Of a DNA stretch of 64,000 nucleotides, positions 27,413-36,688 are shown one piece after another; position 1 is the stretch's first letter, and every line of letters starts with the position of its first letter. The DNA comes from Thermomicrobiales bacterium. Its GTDB lineage: Bacteria; Chloroflexota; Chloroflexia; Thermomicrobiales; UBA6265. Position numbers and translations under genes: made by a program. The notes beneath the pieces are model-generated. The model searched no databases. It saw only the letters and a list, made by a program, of their open reading frames with translations, and was not told the DNA's origin. The DNA is taken from positions 1-64,000 of the forward strand of contig JAUJOZ010000007.1 of NCBI GenBank assembly GCA_030447415.1, written 5' to 3'.

Positions 27413-28004
27413 ACGGAAACGTCCTGGCGGCGAAGCGGCGGAGCAGCTCATCCCGCGCGGCCACGATGGTTTCATGGAGCTCGGGGTCGAGCTGCGCGAC
27501 GGCCGCCTCGGCCAGTTCGTCCTCGTCGCGCACGACTGCCGTGCCGTCCGGGAGAGCGACCAGATCCAGGTAGAGGTCGTGCCAGGTGAGCGTTGGTGGG
27601 TCGGTGGTCGGGTCCAGGGTCGCCGGGTGGGTAACGTTGGCGTACCAGCCTCGCAGTGCCCCGCCCGGGTCGATGACAGCGAAAGCGTTGAAGGGGTGGT
27701 CGGGCGAGAAGTACTCGTACAGCGTGTCGCCCGTCTCGAAGGCCAACCCGTCGAGCACCACGCGGCGGTTGACCCAGATGGCCCGCACTGCCACCCACGG
27801 CGGTGGCGCCGCTGCCTCGACCACCGACCCGGGATACCGCGTCACCTCCGACCTGTCCGGGGCGAGCTTGACCACCGTCAAGGCCGTGCCGGGGGGGAGA
27901 TCTGGCCAGCGCACGGAGGAAAGCGAACGATCAGGGCCATCCTCGTCCCGAACCTCGACTCCGCCGGTGTCTCGACTCCTGACCCCTGGTACGCCGTCGT
28001 TCAC
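27381..28004 (-). CDS. DUF402 domain protein
   Basis: The 207-residue protein has the DUF402 signature in its central part. Recognisable blocks are FAVIDPGGALRGWYANVTHP and LTWHDLYLDLVALPDGTAVVRDEDELAEA, which place W, Y, N and several acids where the family's site lies. The C-terminal helix (HETIVAARDELLRRFAARTF) completes it. DUF402 proteins include nucleoside di/triphosphate-acting and RNA-associated members; the precise function here is unknown. GTG 28004 lies 9 bp after the phosphomannomutase stop, so the two are one operon. The first 40 residues are charged and uncertain. Confidence 0.75.
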   Translation of the reverse strand: MNDGVPGVRSRDTGGVEVRDEDGPDRSLSSVRWPDLPPGTALTVVKLAPDRSEVTRYPGSVVEAAAPPPWVAVRAIWVNRRVVLDGLAFETGDTLYEYFSPDHPFNAFAVIDPGGALRGWYANVTHPATLDPTTDPPTLTWHDLYLDLVALPDGTAVVRDEDELAEAAVAQLDPELHETIVAARDELLRRFAARTFPFNEGDVDRTG

Positions 28005-28013
28005 CCCCGGGCC

Positions 28014-29423
28014 TCAGTCTGGTGACGGCTGGCGCTGGATCAAGGCGAGGAGCTCGGTGGTGGCCTGGTGCAGCGTCTCCGGGTCGTTGGCCTCGACATT
28101 GAGGCGCAACAGCGGCTGGGTGTTGGAGGGGCGCAGGTTGGCCCACCAGGTGGGGAAGCTGAGGGTCACCCCGTCGAGATGGTCGATCTCGGCCCCCTGG
28201 GCCCGGACGTGGGCCTCCACCTGGGCCATCGTCGCCTGGGGATCGGCCACCTCGGTGTTGAGCTCGCCGGAGCGGACGCGGGGGTCGAGCGGGCGCAGGA
28301 CGGCCGACAGCGGCTGGTTGGCCTCTGAGACCAGCTCCAGCACCGTCAACAGCGCCAGCATCCCCGAGTCGGCGTACCAGTGGTCGCGAAAGTAGAAGTG
28401 CCCGGAGTGCTCGCCGCCAAAGATGGCATCTTCCGCCCGCATGGTGGCCTTGATGTAGGAGTGGCCGACGCGGGAGCGGATCGGTCGCCCACCAAGCCGC
28501 TGGATCGTCTCGGGCACGGCACGCGAGCAAATCAAGTTGTAGACGACGGCGGCACCGGGAGAACGCGCCAGCATCTTGACCGCCACCATCGCCGTCACCA
28601 GGTCGCCGCCGACGAACTGCCCCCGCTCGTCGATGACAAACATCCGGTCGGCGTCCCCATCGAAGGCGACGCCGAGGTCGCACTGCTCCTGGAGGACGGT
28701 GCGCTGCAGGTCTTTGACGTTCTCCGGCTCGATCGGGTTGGCCGGATGGTTGGGGAAGGACCCGTCGAGCTCGAAGTAGAGGGGGACGACCGTACAGGGG
28801 AGATGGGCGAAGACCGGCGGCACCGTCCGCCCGGCCATGCCGTTGCCGGCGTCGATGGCGATCTTGAGCGGACGGATCTTGGCGGGGTCGACCAGGCGGA
28901 GCAGGTGCTCGGCGTAGGCCGCGAGCACGTCGCGCTCCTGGACGGCGCCGCGGCGCTCCGGCGCGGGGAAGGCGTTGGCGAGGACGCGGTCGCGGATGGC
29001 GCCGAGGCCCGTGTCGAGGGCGAGGGGCTGCGCTGCCTCGCGGCAGATCTTGAACCCGTTGTATTCCGCGGGGTTGTGGGAGGCGGTCACCATCACGCCG
29101 GCGGGGTAGCCGTACTGGCCGACGGCGAAGTAGAGCGCGTCGGTCGAGACGAGCCCGAGGTCGACGACGTCGGCCCCCTGGTCGCGCAGTCCGTCGATCA
29201 GGGCGCCGGCGAGGGCCGGGCTGGAGAGGCGCATGTCGCGGCCGACGGCCACCACCGGCGGCCCGAGGTGCGCCACCAGTGCCCGCCCGATGCGGTAGGC
29301 CAGCTCGGGGGTCAACTCGTCCGGCACCACGCCCCGCACATCGTACGCCTTGAACAGGGCGCTCACCCCCGCCCCGCCATCCCTCGCGCTTGGGTCCGTT
29401 GCGCTCGCGTCCGTCGCTGCCAT
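28014..29423 (-). CDS. manB: Phosphomannomutase / phosphoglucomutase
   Basis: The 469-residue protein has the four alpha-D-phosphohexomutase domains. The N-terminus reads FKAYDVRGVVPDELTPELAY. The active-site phosphoserine is in VMVTASHNPAEYNGFK. The metal loop is VAFDGDADRMFV, the sugar-binding loop GGEHSGHFYF and the phosphate-binding loop RPSNTQPLLRL. It interconverts 1- and 6-phosphates of mannose or glucose for surface glycans. ATG 29423 follows GGAGG and GGAG. The preference between mannose and glucose cannot be read from the sequence, and dual-specificity enzymes are common. Confidence 0.9.
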   Translation of the reverse strand: MAATDASATDPSARDGGAGVSALFKAYDVRGVVPDELTPELAYRIGRALVAHLGPPVVAVGRDMRLSSPALAGALIDGLRDQGADVVDLGLVSTDALYFAVGQYGYPAGVMVTASHNPAEYNGFKICREAAQPLALDTGLGAIRDRVLANAFPAPERRGAVQERDVLAAYAEHLLRLVDPAKIRPLKIAIDAGNGMAGRTVPPVFAHLPCTVVPLYFELDGSFPNHPANPIEPENVKDLQRTVLQEQCDLGVAFDGDADRMFVIDERGQFVGGDLVTAMVAVKMLARSPGAAVVYNLICSRAVPETIQRLGGRPIRSRVGHSYIKATMRAEDAIFGGEHSGHFYFRDHWYADSGMLALLTVLELVSEANQPLSAVLRPLDPRVRSGELNTEVADPQATMAQVEAHVRAQGAEIDHLDGVTLSFPTWWANLRPSNTQPLLRLNVEANDPETLHQATTELLALIQRQPSPD

Positions 29424-29787
29424 CGCTCCGGCCTCCGTTCGTCCGCTCCGGCTCCCCGCCTGGCCTGCCCCGGCCATCCGCCTTGCCCGTCGATGGTGGC
29501 ACGCCCAGCCGCCGCCGGCAAGGGGGCGGGCCGGTCCGCTTGGAGCGCGTCCGACGTCCGCAGCCGGCCAAGCTGCACCGGTGCTCGGACGTCGATGGGG
29601 CGTCGTTTCCTGCACGCGTGTGGCGGGCGCTGCACTCCCCAGAGCCGTGCAGGCCCCGGACGAGCGTAGGAGTGACGAGCGGCCCCTCGCTTCGCCCGAG
29701 AGGGTGGCTTGTGGGCGGTTGGCCAAAACCAATCCATGGACTGGCCGAGCGCGGCGTGGGGTCTAAACCCGCGCTGCGTCCATATGG
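29424..29787. other. 364-bp gap, nothing recognised
   Basis: Between the phosphomannomutase start and the ArsR gene end I find no gene, hairpin with a T-run, or repeat. The open frames here are Arg/Pro/Ala-rich shadows. It must hold the promoter for the phosphomannomutase operon, but no clear box is seen. Confidence 0.4.
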
Positions 29788-30123
29788 CTATCGCTCTCCT
29801 TTCGCTTGCAACTCGCCCAGATAGTCATCCAGGCGGTCGAAGCTCTGCTCCCAGAACCGCCGATAATCCTCCAGCCAGTCGGTGGCGTCTTTGAGCGGGC
29901 CCACCTCGAGCCGGCTGGGCCGCCACTGCGCCTTACGACCGCGCACGATCAGGCCGGCGCGCTCGAGCACCTTGAGGTGCTTGGAGATGGCGGGCAAGGT
30001 CATCGCGAAGGGCGCCGCCAGCTCCGTGACGGAAGCCTCGCCGGTAGCGAGGCGAGCGAGAATGGCGCGCCGAGTGGGATCGGCGAGGGCGGCGAAGGTG
30101 GTGCTGAGCCGGTCGGGAGCCAC
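29788..30123 (-). CDS. ArsR-family transcription regulator
   Basis: The 111-residue protein is a single winged helix domain. LSTTFAALADPTRRAILARL is the family's opening, VTELAAPFAMTLPAISKHLKVLERAGLIV is the recognition unit and wing, and the C-terminus has DWLEDYRRFWEQSFDRLDDYL. It has no cysteine pair, so it is not a metal sensor of the ArsR/SmtB class; proteins of this branch usually repress an adjacent SRPBCC gene, which is missing here. GTG 30123 follows AGGAGG by ten bases, a strong site that fixes the start. A promoter lies just upstream. Confidence 0.9.
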   Translation of the reverse strand: MAPDRLSTTFAALADPTRRAILARLATGEASVTELAAPFAMTLPAISKHLKVLERAGLIVRGRKAQWRPSRLEVGPLKDATDWLEDYRRFWEQSFDRLDDYLGELQAKGER

Positions 30124-30158
30124 CCGTAGCAAACCTCCTGGTAAAATAACGCAGCGGC

Positions 30159-30188
30159 TACATACAACCGCCACCGGCGAATTGTCAA
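30159..30188 (-). promoter_or_regulatory. Sigma-70 promoter of the ArsR gene
   Basis: On the minus strand a perfect TTGACA (30188-30183) is followed after 18 bp by TATGTA (30164-30159). The GTG start is at 30123 with AGGAGG at 30139-30134. The surrounding DNA is AT-richer than the rest of the window. Confidence 0.7.
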
Positions 30189-30314
30189 CGGCTCTCTCGG
30201 CGTCCTCGGTGCCATCGCCGCTTAGACTGACGGTGGTTCGAGCGCAGGAGAGGGCATACGCCGCCACGAGAGAGTGCCACCATGTGCCAGGCAGCTCATG
30301 CCGAGGGGAGCCCC

Positions 30315-30334
30315 TGATCACCGCTGATCACCGC
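30315..30334. repeat. Tandem TGATCACCGC pair
   Basis: Two adjacent copies of TGATCACCGC, each containing the palindrome TGATCA, lie 109 bp before the ECF42 start, in the 320-bp divergent gap. The gap otherwise contains only the ArsR promoter. It may be a regulator site. Confidence 0.45.
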
Positions 30335-30443
30335 AGGAATGCATCGGCAGTGAAATGCCGGCGTCGTTATGCCTGATCGGGTTCGGTCGATGTCGGAGCC
30401 CCCGCACCGCCCAATGCCCATGTAAGGGAATCATCGGGAACGG

Positions 30444-31721
30444 ATGCAGATCGAGGACTCGACGCCGATGAACGACGACGCGGCCGAACAGATCTGCGGG
30501 ATGGTAGACGATGTCTACCGCTCCGAGTCGCGTCGCGTGTTCGCCACGCTCATCCGTCTGCTCGGCGACTTCGACCTCGCCGAGGACGCGCTGCACGATG
30601 CCTTCGCGGCAGCCTTGCGGCAATGGCCGAGCGACGGCGTGCCCGCCAATCCCCGGGCGTGGCTCGTTTCCACCGGTCGTTTCAAGGCCATCGACGGCAT
30701 GCGGCGGCGCGCCCGGTTCGACGCATCGCTGGCGGCCATCGCCGAGCGACTCGACGCCGACACCAGTGCCGCTGCAGGCTCGGATGATGAGGGCATCGAG
30801 GACGACCGGTTGCGGCTGATCTTCACCTGCTGCCATCCCGCTCTGTCACCGGAAGCCCGCGTGGCGCTGACGCTGCGGGAGGTTTGCGGCCTCACGACCG
30901 AGGAGATCGCGCGCGCCTTCCTCACCGCTCCGCCCACGCTGGCGCAGCGGATCGTGCGCGCCAAGGCAAAGATCCGTGACGCGCGCATTCCGTATCAGGT
31001 GCCGTCGCCGGCCGATCTGCCGGATCGGTTGGACGCGGTGCTGCGCGTGATCTACCTGGTGTTCACCGAGGGATATTCCGCTTCGTCCGGTGGGTCTCTG
31101 ACGCGGCCCGATCTCTCAGGTGAGGCGATCCGCTTGGCGCGGCTCCTGATTGAGCTGCTGCCAGAGCCGGAAGCGGTGGGGCTCCTGGCGTTGATGCTGC
31201 TGCACGAATCGCGCCGTGCGGCGCGAACCTCGCCCACAGGAGACCTGATTCTGCTGGAGGACCAGGACCGCTCCCGGTGGAACCGGGATCAGATCGCGGA
31301 AGGCACGGCGCTGGTGGAACGGGCGCTGGTGTCGCGCCGGTTCGGCCCGTACACCCTCCAGGCCGCGATCGCGGCGGTCCATGCCGAAGCGCCCGACCCC
31401 GCCGCGACGGACTGGGCCCAGATCGTCCGACTGTACGACGCGCTGGCCCGGGCTGAACCGTCACCGGTGGTTGAGCTGAACCGTGCCGTGGCGGTGGCGA
31501 TGCGCGACGGCCCCGCGGCAGGTCTTGCCCTGATCGACGCCATCCTGACGCGCGGCGATCTGGCCGACTATCACCTGGCGCACTCGGCGCGGGCGGAGCT
31601 GTGCCGACGATTGGGACGAACGGCGGACGCCCGGATTTCCTACGAGCGGGCGCTCGGCCTTGCGCGACAAGAGCCCGAGCAGCGGTTTCTCGAGCGACGG
31701 CTGGGCGACCTGCCGGACTGA
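30444..31721 (+). CDS. ECF42-type RNA polymerase sigma factor with TPR-like C-terminus
   Basis: The 425-residue protein begins with sigma-2 (about 20-90: [30 protein letters not shown], then [16 protein letters not shown]) and sigma-4 (about 130-185: [19 protein letters not shown] and [15 protein letters not shown]). It continues with a long helical extension with repeats ([49 protein letters not shown]). This is the layout of group ECF42, whose C-terminal extension replaces an anti-sigma factor. ECF42 genes occur with DGPF/YCII proteins, and three of these lie 5-7 kb downstream. The group is not SigJ or a SnoaL-fused type, since no such domain is present. ATG 30468 is an alternative start. 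Confidence 0.88.
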   Translation: MQIEDSTPMNDDAAEQICGMVDDVYRSESRRVFATLIRLLGDFDLAEDALHDAFAAALRQWPSDGVPANPRAWLVSTGRFKAIDGMRRRARFDASLAAIAERLDADTSAAAGSDDEGIEDDRLRLIFTCCHPALSPEARVALTLREVCGLTTEEIARAFLTAPPTLAQRIVRAKAKIRDARIPYQVPSPADLPDRLDAVLRVIYLVFTEGYSASSGGSLTRPDLSGEAIRLARLLIELLPEPEAVGLLALMLLHESRRAARTSPTGDLILLEDQDRSRWNRDQIAEGTALVERALVSRRFGPYTLQAAIAAVHAEAPDPAATDWAQIVRLYDALARAEPSPVVELNRAVAVAMRDGPAAGLALIDAILTRGDLADYHLAHSARAELCRRLGRTADARISYERALGLARQEPEQRFLERRLGDLPD

Positions 31722-31782
31722 CACGGCAACGTCGGGCATCTCACATCGGCGCCCGCGGGCGTCTTACCTTCAATGGTGCCGT

Positions 31783-31808
31783 TGTCGATTTTGGGCTCGG
31801 CCGAACGA
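31783..31808 (+). promoter_or_regulatory. ECF42-type promoter, copy 1
   Basis: TGTCGA at 31783-31788 is followed after 17 bp by CGA at 31806-31808. The 33 bases from about 31776 match the sequence before the DGPF gene at 37914 with only four differences (GCCGTTGTCGATTTTGGGCT is shared). It lies between the ECF42 gene and a glyoxalase gene and may drive the latter, whose start is 224 bp on. Confidence 0.6.
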
Positions 31809-31817
31809 GACTATCTA

Positions 31818-31842
31818 GTGTCACGGCCGTGCGGCGTGACAC
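31818..31842. repeat. Inverted repeat GTGTCACG after promoter copy 1
   Basis: GTGTCACG and CGTGACAC form an eight-pair stem around a nine-base loop, starting ten bases after the -10 of promoter copy 1. It may be a repressor site overlapping the start of transcription or a leader hairpin. Promoter copy 2 lacks it. Confidence 0.5.
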
Positions 31843-32031
31843 GAGGGTCGGCGCGCTGCCGGGCAAGGCCGTCTGGGTGGCCTAGGACCAGGCACCACGG
31901 TGGTGCGACTGCGGACACGCCAATTCTCGTACGCCTGTTCTAAATCAGCCACGAATCAGGACCGGTTCTGTCCGTTTTCGCGGATACGATTGAAGGGTCA
32001 CGACGTGGCGAGCGAACGGGAGGAAGTACGC

Positions 32032-32406
32032 ATGATCTCGCACATCCACTCGACCACGGTCGCCGTTGCCGACCAGGATGCGGCGCTCGACTTCTACGTG
32101 AACGCTCTCGGATGGGAGAAGGCGATGGACGTCCCGCTGAGCCCGGAGATGCGCTTTCTGACTGTCGTGCCTCCCGGGGCGACGACGCAGCTCGTGCTCG
32201 CCCACGCGAGCTGGGCCGGTGAAGGCAAGACGCCCGGTGGGCACAGCGGCATCTCGCTCGTCACCCCCGACATCGACGCGACGTACGAGCTGCTCACGGC
32301 GCGTGGCGTGAAGTTCAAGGAGCCGGTCGCCGTCATGCCGTGGGGACAAAGGGCGACGTGGTTCTCCGATCTCGACGGAAACGAGTTCTTCCTGGTGGGT
32401 GAGTAG
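32032..32406 (+). CDS. Glyoxalase/bleomycin resistance-type (VOC) protein
   Basis: The 124-residue protein is a two-module VOC domain. ISHIHSTTVAVADQDAALDFYVNALGW opens the first module with H4 as a possible ligand, ATTQLVLAHASW closes it, and GHSGISLVTPDIDATYELL opens the second, ending FSDLDGNEFFLVGE with the typical DxDGN and a late glutamate. Substrates of such proteins range from methylglyoxal adducts to antibiotics, and none can be assigned. ATG 32032 follows GGGAGGA. It is the first gene after ECF42 promoter copy 1. Genes of this type occur in ECF42 neighbourhoods. Confidence 0.8.
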   Translation: MISHIHSTTVAVADQDAALDFYVNALGWEKAMDVPLSPEMRFLTVVPPGATTQLVLAHASWAGEGKTPGGHSGISLVTPDIDATYELLTARGVKFKEPVAVMPWGQRATWFSDLDGNEFFLVGE

Positions 32407-32455
32407 CGAACGGGGCGACACGGGACGGTCCAAGTTGGCGAAAAGGGGGACCACG

Positions 32456-32560
32456 ATGGGATTCCGTGTGATCGTTATGACCGGGCTCGCGACGCTCTAC
32501 GTCGCCGTCTGCCTGGCGGCGCTGTCGCTCCTTCTCAGCATGTGGTCAGTCTTCCTCTAG
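32456..32560 (+). CDS. 34-residue single-pass membrane peptide
   Basis: A short frame begins at ATG 32456 after AAAAGGGGGA and encodes MGFRVIVMTGLATLYVAVCL then AALSLLLSMWSVFL. Nearly the whole peptide after residue 6 is hydrophobic, long enough for one membrane helix, with an arginine near the N-terminus. It is 49 bp after the glyoxalase gene on the same strand. Such peptides are easily missed. It could be a small membrane regulator or chance; the good ribosome-binding site and the amino acid make-up favour a real gene. Confidence 0.45.
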   Translation: MGFRVIVMTGLATLYVAVCLAALSLLLSMWSVFL

Positions 32561-32730
32561 GACCGGGCCGCTGTCTGTCTGACCGCCCGACCCGGGTCCG
32601 GAGGGAGCAGCGCCACGGTCCTGGCGCGGCTATGACCCATGACGACGGTTCGAACCGCCGAGACCATTCGGTTCCCAGCGTCCCGCACCAAAAGCTCATG
32701 TGAACTGACCTGTTGAGACGGACGTTCGCG

Positions 32731-32783
32731 CTGCCGTCGTGTCGGGGTCGCCGGCAGTGCCCCAGCGGCTCCTACGACGGCAG
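32731..32783. repeat. Inverted repeat CTGCCGTCGT in the gap before the hydrolase
   Basis: CTGCCGTCGT (32731-32740) and ACGACGGCAG (32774-32783) are perfect inverted repeats 33 bp apart, 51 bp before the hydrolase start. It may fold as an RNA stem in the leader. The rest of the 273-bp gap shows nothing else. Confidence 0.4.
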
Positions 32784-32833
32784 TCGCGCGGACCGTTCCC
32801 ACCGCGGCGACAGCACCTTCGGGAGGAATGGAC

Positions 32834-33640
32834 ATGGCGATGACCGCCCCTCGGACCGGATACGCTCCGGTAAACGGCCTCAACATGTATTACGAGATCC
32901 ACGGCTCCGGCCGCCCGCTAGTCGTGCTGCACGGTGCCTACATGACGATCGGCACGATGGGACCGCTCGTGCCCTCCCTGGCCGAGACTCGGCAGGTTAT
33001 TGCCGTCGAGCTGCAGGGCCACGGGCACACCGCCGACATCGCCCGCCCCTTGACCTACGAGCAGATGGCCGACGACACCGCCGCCCTGCTCGGGCACCTC
33101 GGCATCGGGCAAGCCGACGTCTTCGGCTACAGCATGGGCGGCGGCGTCGCCCTGCAGCTCGCCATCCGGCACCCGGGACTGGTGCGCAAGCTGGTGGCCG
33201 CCTCGGCCACCTTCAACAGCGGCGGCCTCCATCCCGAGCTGCTAACGATGATCGAGACCATCACGCCCGACGCCTTTGCCGGGTCCCCGTGGCTCGACGA
33301 ATACGCTCGCGTTGCCCCAACCCCGGACAACTTCCCCACGCTGGTCGAGAAGCTGAAGCAACTTGACCTGACGCCCCAGGACTGGCCGTCCGAGTCCATC
33401 CGGGCGATCGCGGCCCCCACCATGATCATCATTGCGGACTCCGATGCCGTCCGTCTCGAGCACGCCGTCGAGATGTTCCGGCTGCTCGGCGGCGGCGTGA
33501 TGGGCGATCTCGCCGGCCTCCCGCGGTCTCAGCTCGCGGTATTGCCCGGCACCACCCACGTCTCACTCATCGACCGCGCCGAGTGGCTGCTGTCGATGAT
33601 GACGCCGTTCCTCGACGCGCCCATGCCGGGGGCCGAGTGA
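32834..33640 (+). CDS. Alpha/beta hydrolase
   Basis: The 268-residue protein has LNMYYEIHGSGRPLVVLHGAY (oxyanion HG), VIAVELQGHGHT, the nucleophile elbow VFGYSMGGGVALQLAIRHP and, near the C-terminus, LPGTTHVSLI with the catalytic histidine. The acid is probably in MIIIADSDAVRLEH. Typical substrates are esters, lactones or epoxides; the substrate is unknown. ATG 32834 is preferred because GGGAGG then lies at the right spacing, rather than touching the ATG at 32828. The cupin gene follows 17 bp later, so they share a transcript. Confidence 0.85.
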   Translation: MAMTAPRTGYAPVNGLNMYYEIHGSGRPLVVLHGAYMTIGTMGPLVPSLAETRQVIAVELQGHGHTADIARPLTYEQMADDTAALLGHLGIGQADVFGYSMGGGVALQLAIRHPGLVRKLVAASATFNSGGLHPELLTMIETITPDAFAGSPWLDEYARVAPTPDNFPTLVEKLKQLDLTPQDWPSESIRAIAAPTMIIIADSDAVRLEHAVEMFRLLGGGVMGDLAGLPRSQLAVLPGTTHVSLIDRAEWLLSMMTPFLDAPMPGAE

Positions 33641-33657
33641 GCCGCAGGAGGTACGGC

Positions 33658-33996
33658 GTGACGCGCATCCTCAATAAGGCGGATCTGGCGCACAGCGAAA
33701 CCGTGTACGAGTTCCAGGGCCACCACCATGACGCCGGTGTCTCGTTCATCGCGATAGACGCGCCCCCAGGCAGCGGCCCGCGGCTGCACAAGCACCCCTA
33801 CGAGGAGGTCTTCGTGGTGCAGGAGGGCACCGTGACGTTCACCGCGGGAGATGACGTCATCGAGGCAAGCGGTGGACAGGTCGTCGTGGTGCCGGCCGGC
33901 GTGCCGCACAAGTTCGTGAACTGCGGCACCGGACGGCTGCGGCAGATCGACATCCATGCAAGCAACCGGTTCATCACCGAATGGCTCGAAGACTGA
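33658..33996 (+). CDS. Small cupin-fold protein
   Basis: The 112-residue protein is a single cupin. Motif 1 is GPRLHKHPYEEVFVVQEGTVTF with two metal histidines and a glutamate. Motif 2 is VVVPAGVPHKFVNCG with a third histidine. A QGHHHDAGVSFI stretch precedes it. Such proteins bind a metal and act as small enzymes or sensors; no substrate can be given. GTG 33658 follows AGGAGG. It lies 17 bp after the hydrolase and is probably in its operon. Confidence 0.85.
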   Translation: MTRILNKADLAHSETVYEFQGHHHDAGVSFIAIDAPPGSGPRLHKHPYEEVFVVQEGTVTFTAGDDVIEASGGQVVVVPAGVPHKFVNCGTGRLRQIDIHASNRFITEWLED

Positions 33997-34103
33997 CCCG
34001 GTCACCCAAGTTAGCGACTTCTCTTTGGATGGCCCGTACGGCCGAGGCAACGCGGGCATCCACGTCAACGAGGTCGCATGGGACCGACCGGAGGAACCAG
34101 GCA

Positions 34104-35335
34104 ATGCGCCACGGAGGCTTGTCCACCGCGCGGCTTGGCCGCATGCACGACGTCATGGCCGGTCACGTCGAGCGCGGCGCGGTGCCAGGTCTCGTCACGC
34201 TGGTCAGTTGGCGGGGCGAGGTGCACGTCGACGCGATCGGCACGAAGGCGGTCGGCGGCGCCCCAATGCGGCGCGATACGATCGTCCGCATCGCCTCGAT
34301 GACCAAGCCGATTACGGCCGCGGCGGCGAAGATCCTGGTGGAGGAATGCACGCTGCAGCTGGACGAGCCAGTCGACCGGTGGCTGCCGGAATTGGCGGAT
34401 CGCCAGGTTCCGCGTGCTATTGACGGCCCGCTCAACGACACCGTGCCCGCCAACCGACTGATCAGCCTGCGCGATCTGCTGACCTATCGGCTCGGGATCG
34501 GGGCGGTGATGGTTTTCCCGCTTCGATACCCCATCCAGCAGGCGATGGCCGAGGCAGGGTCGCTCCGGGAGCGACCCTGCCCACGGACACGCCCGACGAA
34601 CTGATGACGCGCTTCGGTAGCCTGCCGCTGCTGCACCAACCGGGCGAAAGGTGGACCTACAACAGCGGCTCCGACATCCTGGGCGTGCTGATCGCGCGGG
34701 ACGCGGGCCGGCCGCTCGCGGCGTTCTTGCGCGAACGCATCTTCGATCCCCTCGGCATGAAGGCCACCGGGTTCTGTGTCCCGGCGGCCAAGCTCGACCG
34801 GCTGGCGACCTGCTACTGGACGAATTCCGAACCCGGGGCCTTTGAGATCTTTGATGCCGTCGACGACGTTCGGTGGGCTCGTGCTCCAGCCTTCGAGTCC
34901 GGCGCCGGCGGGTTGGTCTCCACGGTCGACGACTACCTGGCCTTCTGCCAGATGATGCTGAACAAGGGGACGTACGGCAGCGAGCGCATCCTGTCTTGGC
35001 CGTCAGTCGAGCTGATGACGACCGACCACATCACCCCCGCACAGAAAGCGGTGTCCGACTTCTTCCCCGGCTCCTGGAACAGGCGCGGCTGGGAGTTCGG
35101 CTTGTCCATCGTCACCGGGCGCGACGACTTGACGGCGGTCCCTGGACGGTTTGGCTGGGACGGCGGCTACGGCACGTCCGGTTATACGGACCCCAGGGAG
35201 AAGATGGTCAGGATCCTGATGACCCAGCGCCTCACGGGGTACCCGAGTTCTCAGGGCGTCTATCTCGACTTCTGGACATCGGCCTACCAGGCGATCGATG
35301 ACTTAGTTGTCTCAGAACGAGCAGGGAGGCCGTGA
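34104..35335 (+). CDS. Serine beta-lactamase-like protein (class C fold), frameshifted
   Basis: The first frame (ATG 34104) opens LSTARLGRMHDVMAGHVERG and has VRIASMTKPITAAAAKIL, where S and K of SMTK are the catalytic pair. It breaks after QQAMAEAG at the GGG of 34557-34559. Adding one G joins it to the second frame, in which translation from TPDEL leads into MTRFGSLPLLHQPGERWTYN, with YNS (the second motif), RERIFDPLGMKATGF and GWDGGYGTSGY as the third motif region. The whole is about 410 residues, normal for esterases and beta-lactamases of this fold. Esterase and transpeptidase-like activities are equally possible. A partial copy of the N-terminus occurs at 37608. Confidence 0.8.
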
Positions 35336-35403
35336 ACGCCGTGCGTTTCACACCGGCTATTAGGGCGGCTGGTGACCCGATTTGCCGGTATCGTGGACGG
35401 GGG

Positions 35404-35433
35404 TTGCGAACAGGCGTTCAGAGTACGTACACT
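35404..35433 (+). promoter_or_regulatory. Possible promoter of the Asp-box/MoaD pair
   Basis: TTGCGA at 35404-35409 and TACACT at 35428-35433 are 18 bp apart. The Asp-box gene starts 136 bp later with AAGGAG before it. A second TTGACA (35482-35487) has no good -10. Confidence 0.45.
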
Positions 35434-35569
35434 ACGTTGACCGGCCGTCACCGATTGCGGTGGGTAGGTTTGGCCTCCGAGTTGACAGCGCCGGCATCCC
35501 CCGCGCCGGCCTCCGCATCCACTCGGACCGAACCACGAGACGCTTGGCGTTGCAGTCAAGGAGTCATCG

Positions 35570-36688
35570 ATGAGCGGGGTACGGGTGCTAGTTGGGACGC
35601 GCAAGGGCGCGTTCGTCTTGACGTCGGACGGCAAGCGCGAGCGGTGGGACGTCAGCGGCCCACACTTCGCGGGCTGGGAGATGTACCACCTCAAGGGGTC
35701 GCCCGTGGACCCGAACCGGCTGTACGCGTCCCAGTCGAGCGGCTGGTTCGGGCAGACGATCCAACGCTCCGACGACGGTGGTAAGACGTGGGAGCCGGTG
35801 GGGAACCAGTTCGCGTACGACGGGGTCCCCGGTACGCACCAGTGGTACGACGGCACGCAGCATCCCTGGGAGTTCGCGCGCGTCTGGCATCTCGAGCCGT
35901 CGCTGACGGATCCGGATACCGTCTACGCCGGGGTGGAGGACGCGGCGTTGTTCCGCTCGGTCGACGGCGGGCAGACCTGGCACGAGCTCTCCGGGCTTCG
36001 CAGCCACCCCTCGGGGCACCTCTGGCAACCGGGTGCCGGTGGGATGTGCCTGCACACGATCGTGCTGGATCCGGGCGATCCAGGGCGGATCTTCATCGCC
36101 ATCTCGGCCGCGGGCGCATTCCGGAGCGACGACGGCGGCACGACGTGGCGACCGGTGAACCGAGGTCTGAAGTCCGCGTACGAGCTTCCCGATCCGAACG
36201 CCGAGGTCGGTCACTGCGTCCACAGCATCACGATGCACCCGTCGCGTCCAGATGTGCTGTTCATGCAGAAGCACTGGGACATCATGCGCAGCGACGACGC
36301 CGGTGAGTCGTGGCACGAGGTCAGCGGTAACTTGCCGAGCGACTTCGGATTCCCGATCGCCGTTCACGCGCACGAGCCGGACACCGTCTACGTCGTCCCA
36401 ATCAAGAGTGACTCGGAGCATTACCCGCCCGACGGGAAGCTTCGCGTGTACCGCAGTCGGACCGGCGGCAACGAGTGGGAAGCGCTGACGAACGGTCTGC
36501 CGCAACGCGACTGCTACGTCAACGTGTTGCGCGACGCACTGGCGGTCGACGCGCTCGATGCGTGCGGCGTGTACTTCGGGACCACCGGCGGGCAGGTCTA
36601 CGCCTCGGACGACGCCGGAGACACCTGGGCCCCCATCGTCCGGGATCTTCCGGCTGTCCTTTCCGTCGAAGTGCAGACGCTGCCATGA
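35570..36688 (+). CDS. Asp-box (BNR repeat) beta-propeller protein
   Basis: The 372-residue protein has five Asp-box repeats: [44 protein letters not shown] and [11 protein letters not shown]. These mark the beta-hairpins of a sialidase-type propeller. It starts [18 protein letters not shown] and has [20 protein letters not shown]. No sialidase arginine triad can be seen, and there is no signal peptide, so it is a cytoplasmic propeller, probably not a glycosidase. Its stop overlaps the start of a MoaD-like gene (ATGA), a pairing that recurs in bacteria. The function of the pair is unknown. Start ATG 35570 follows AAGGAG. Confidence 0.85.
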   Translation: MSGVRVLVGTRKGAFVLTSDGKRERWDVSGPHFAGWEMYHLKGSPVDPNRLYASQSSGWFGQTIQRSDDGGKTWEPVGNQFAYDGVPGTHQWYDGTQHPWEFARVWHLEPSLTDPDTVYAGVEDAALFRSVDGGQTWHELSGLRSHPSGHLWQPGAGGMCLHTIVLDPGDPGRIFIAISAAGAFRSDDGGTTWRPVNRGLKSAYELPDPNAEVGHCVHSITMHPSRPDVLFMQKHWDIMRSDDAGESWHEVSGNLPSDFGFPIAVHAHEPDTVYVVPIKSDSEHYPPDGKLRVYRSRTGGNEWEALTNGLPQRDCYVNVLRDALAVDALDACGVYFGTTGGQVYASDDAGDTWAPIVRDLPAVLSVEVQTLP

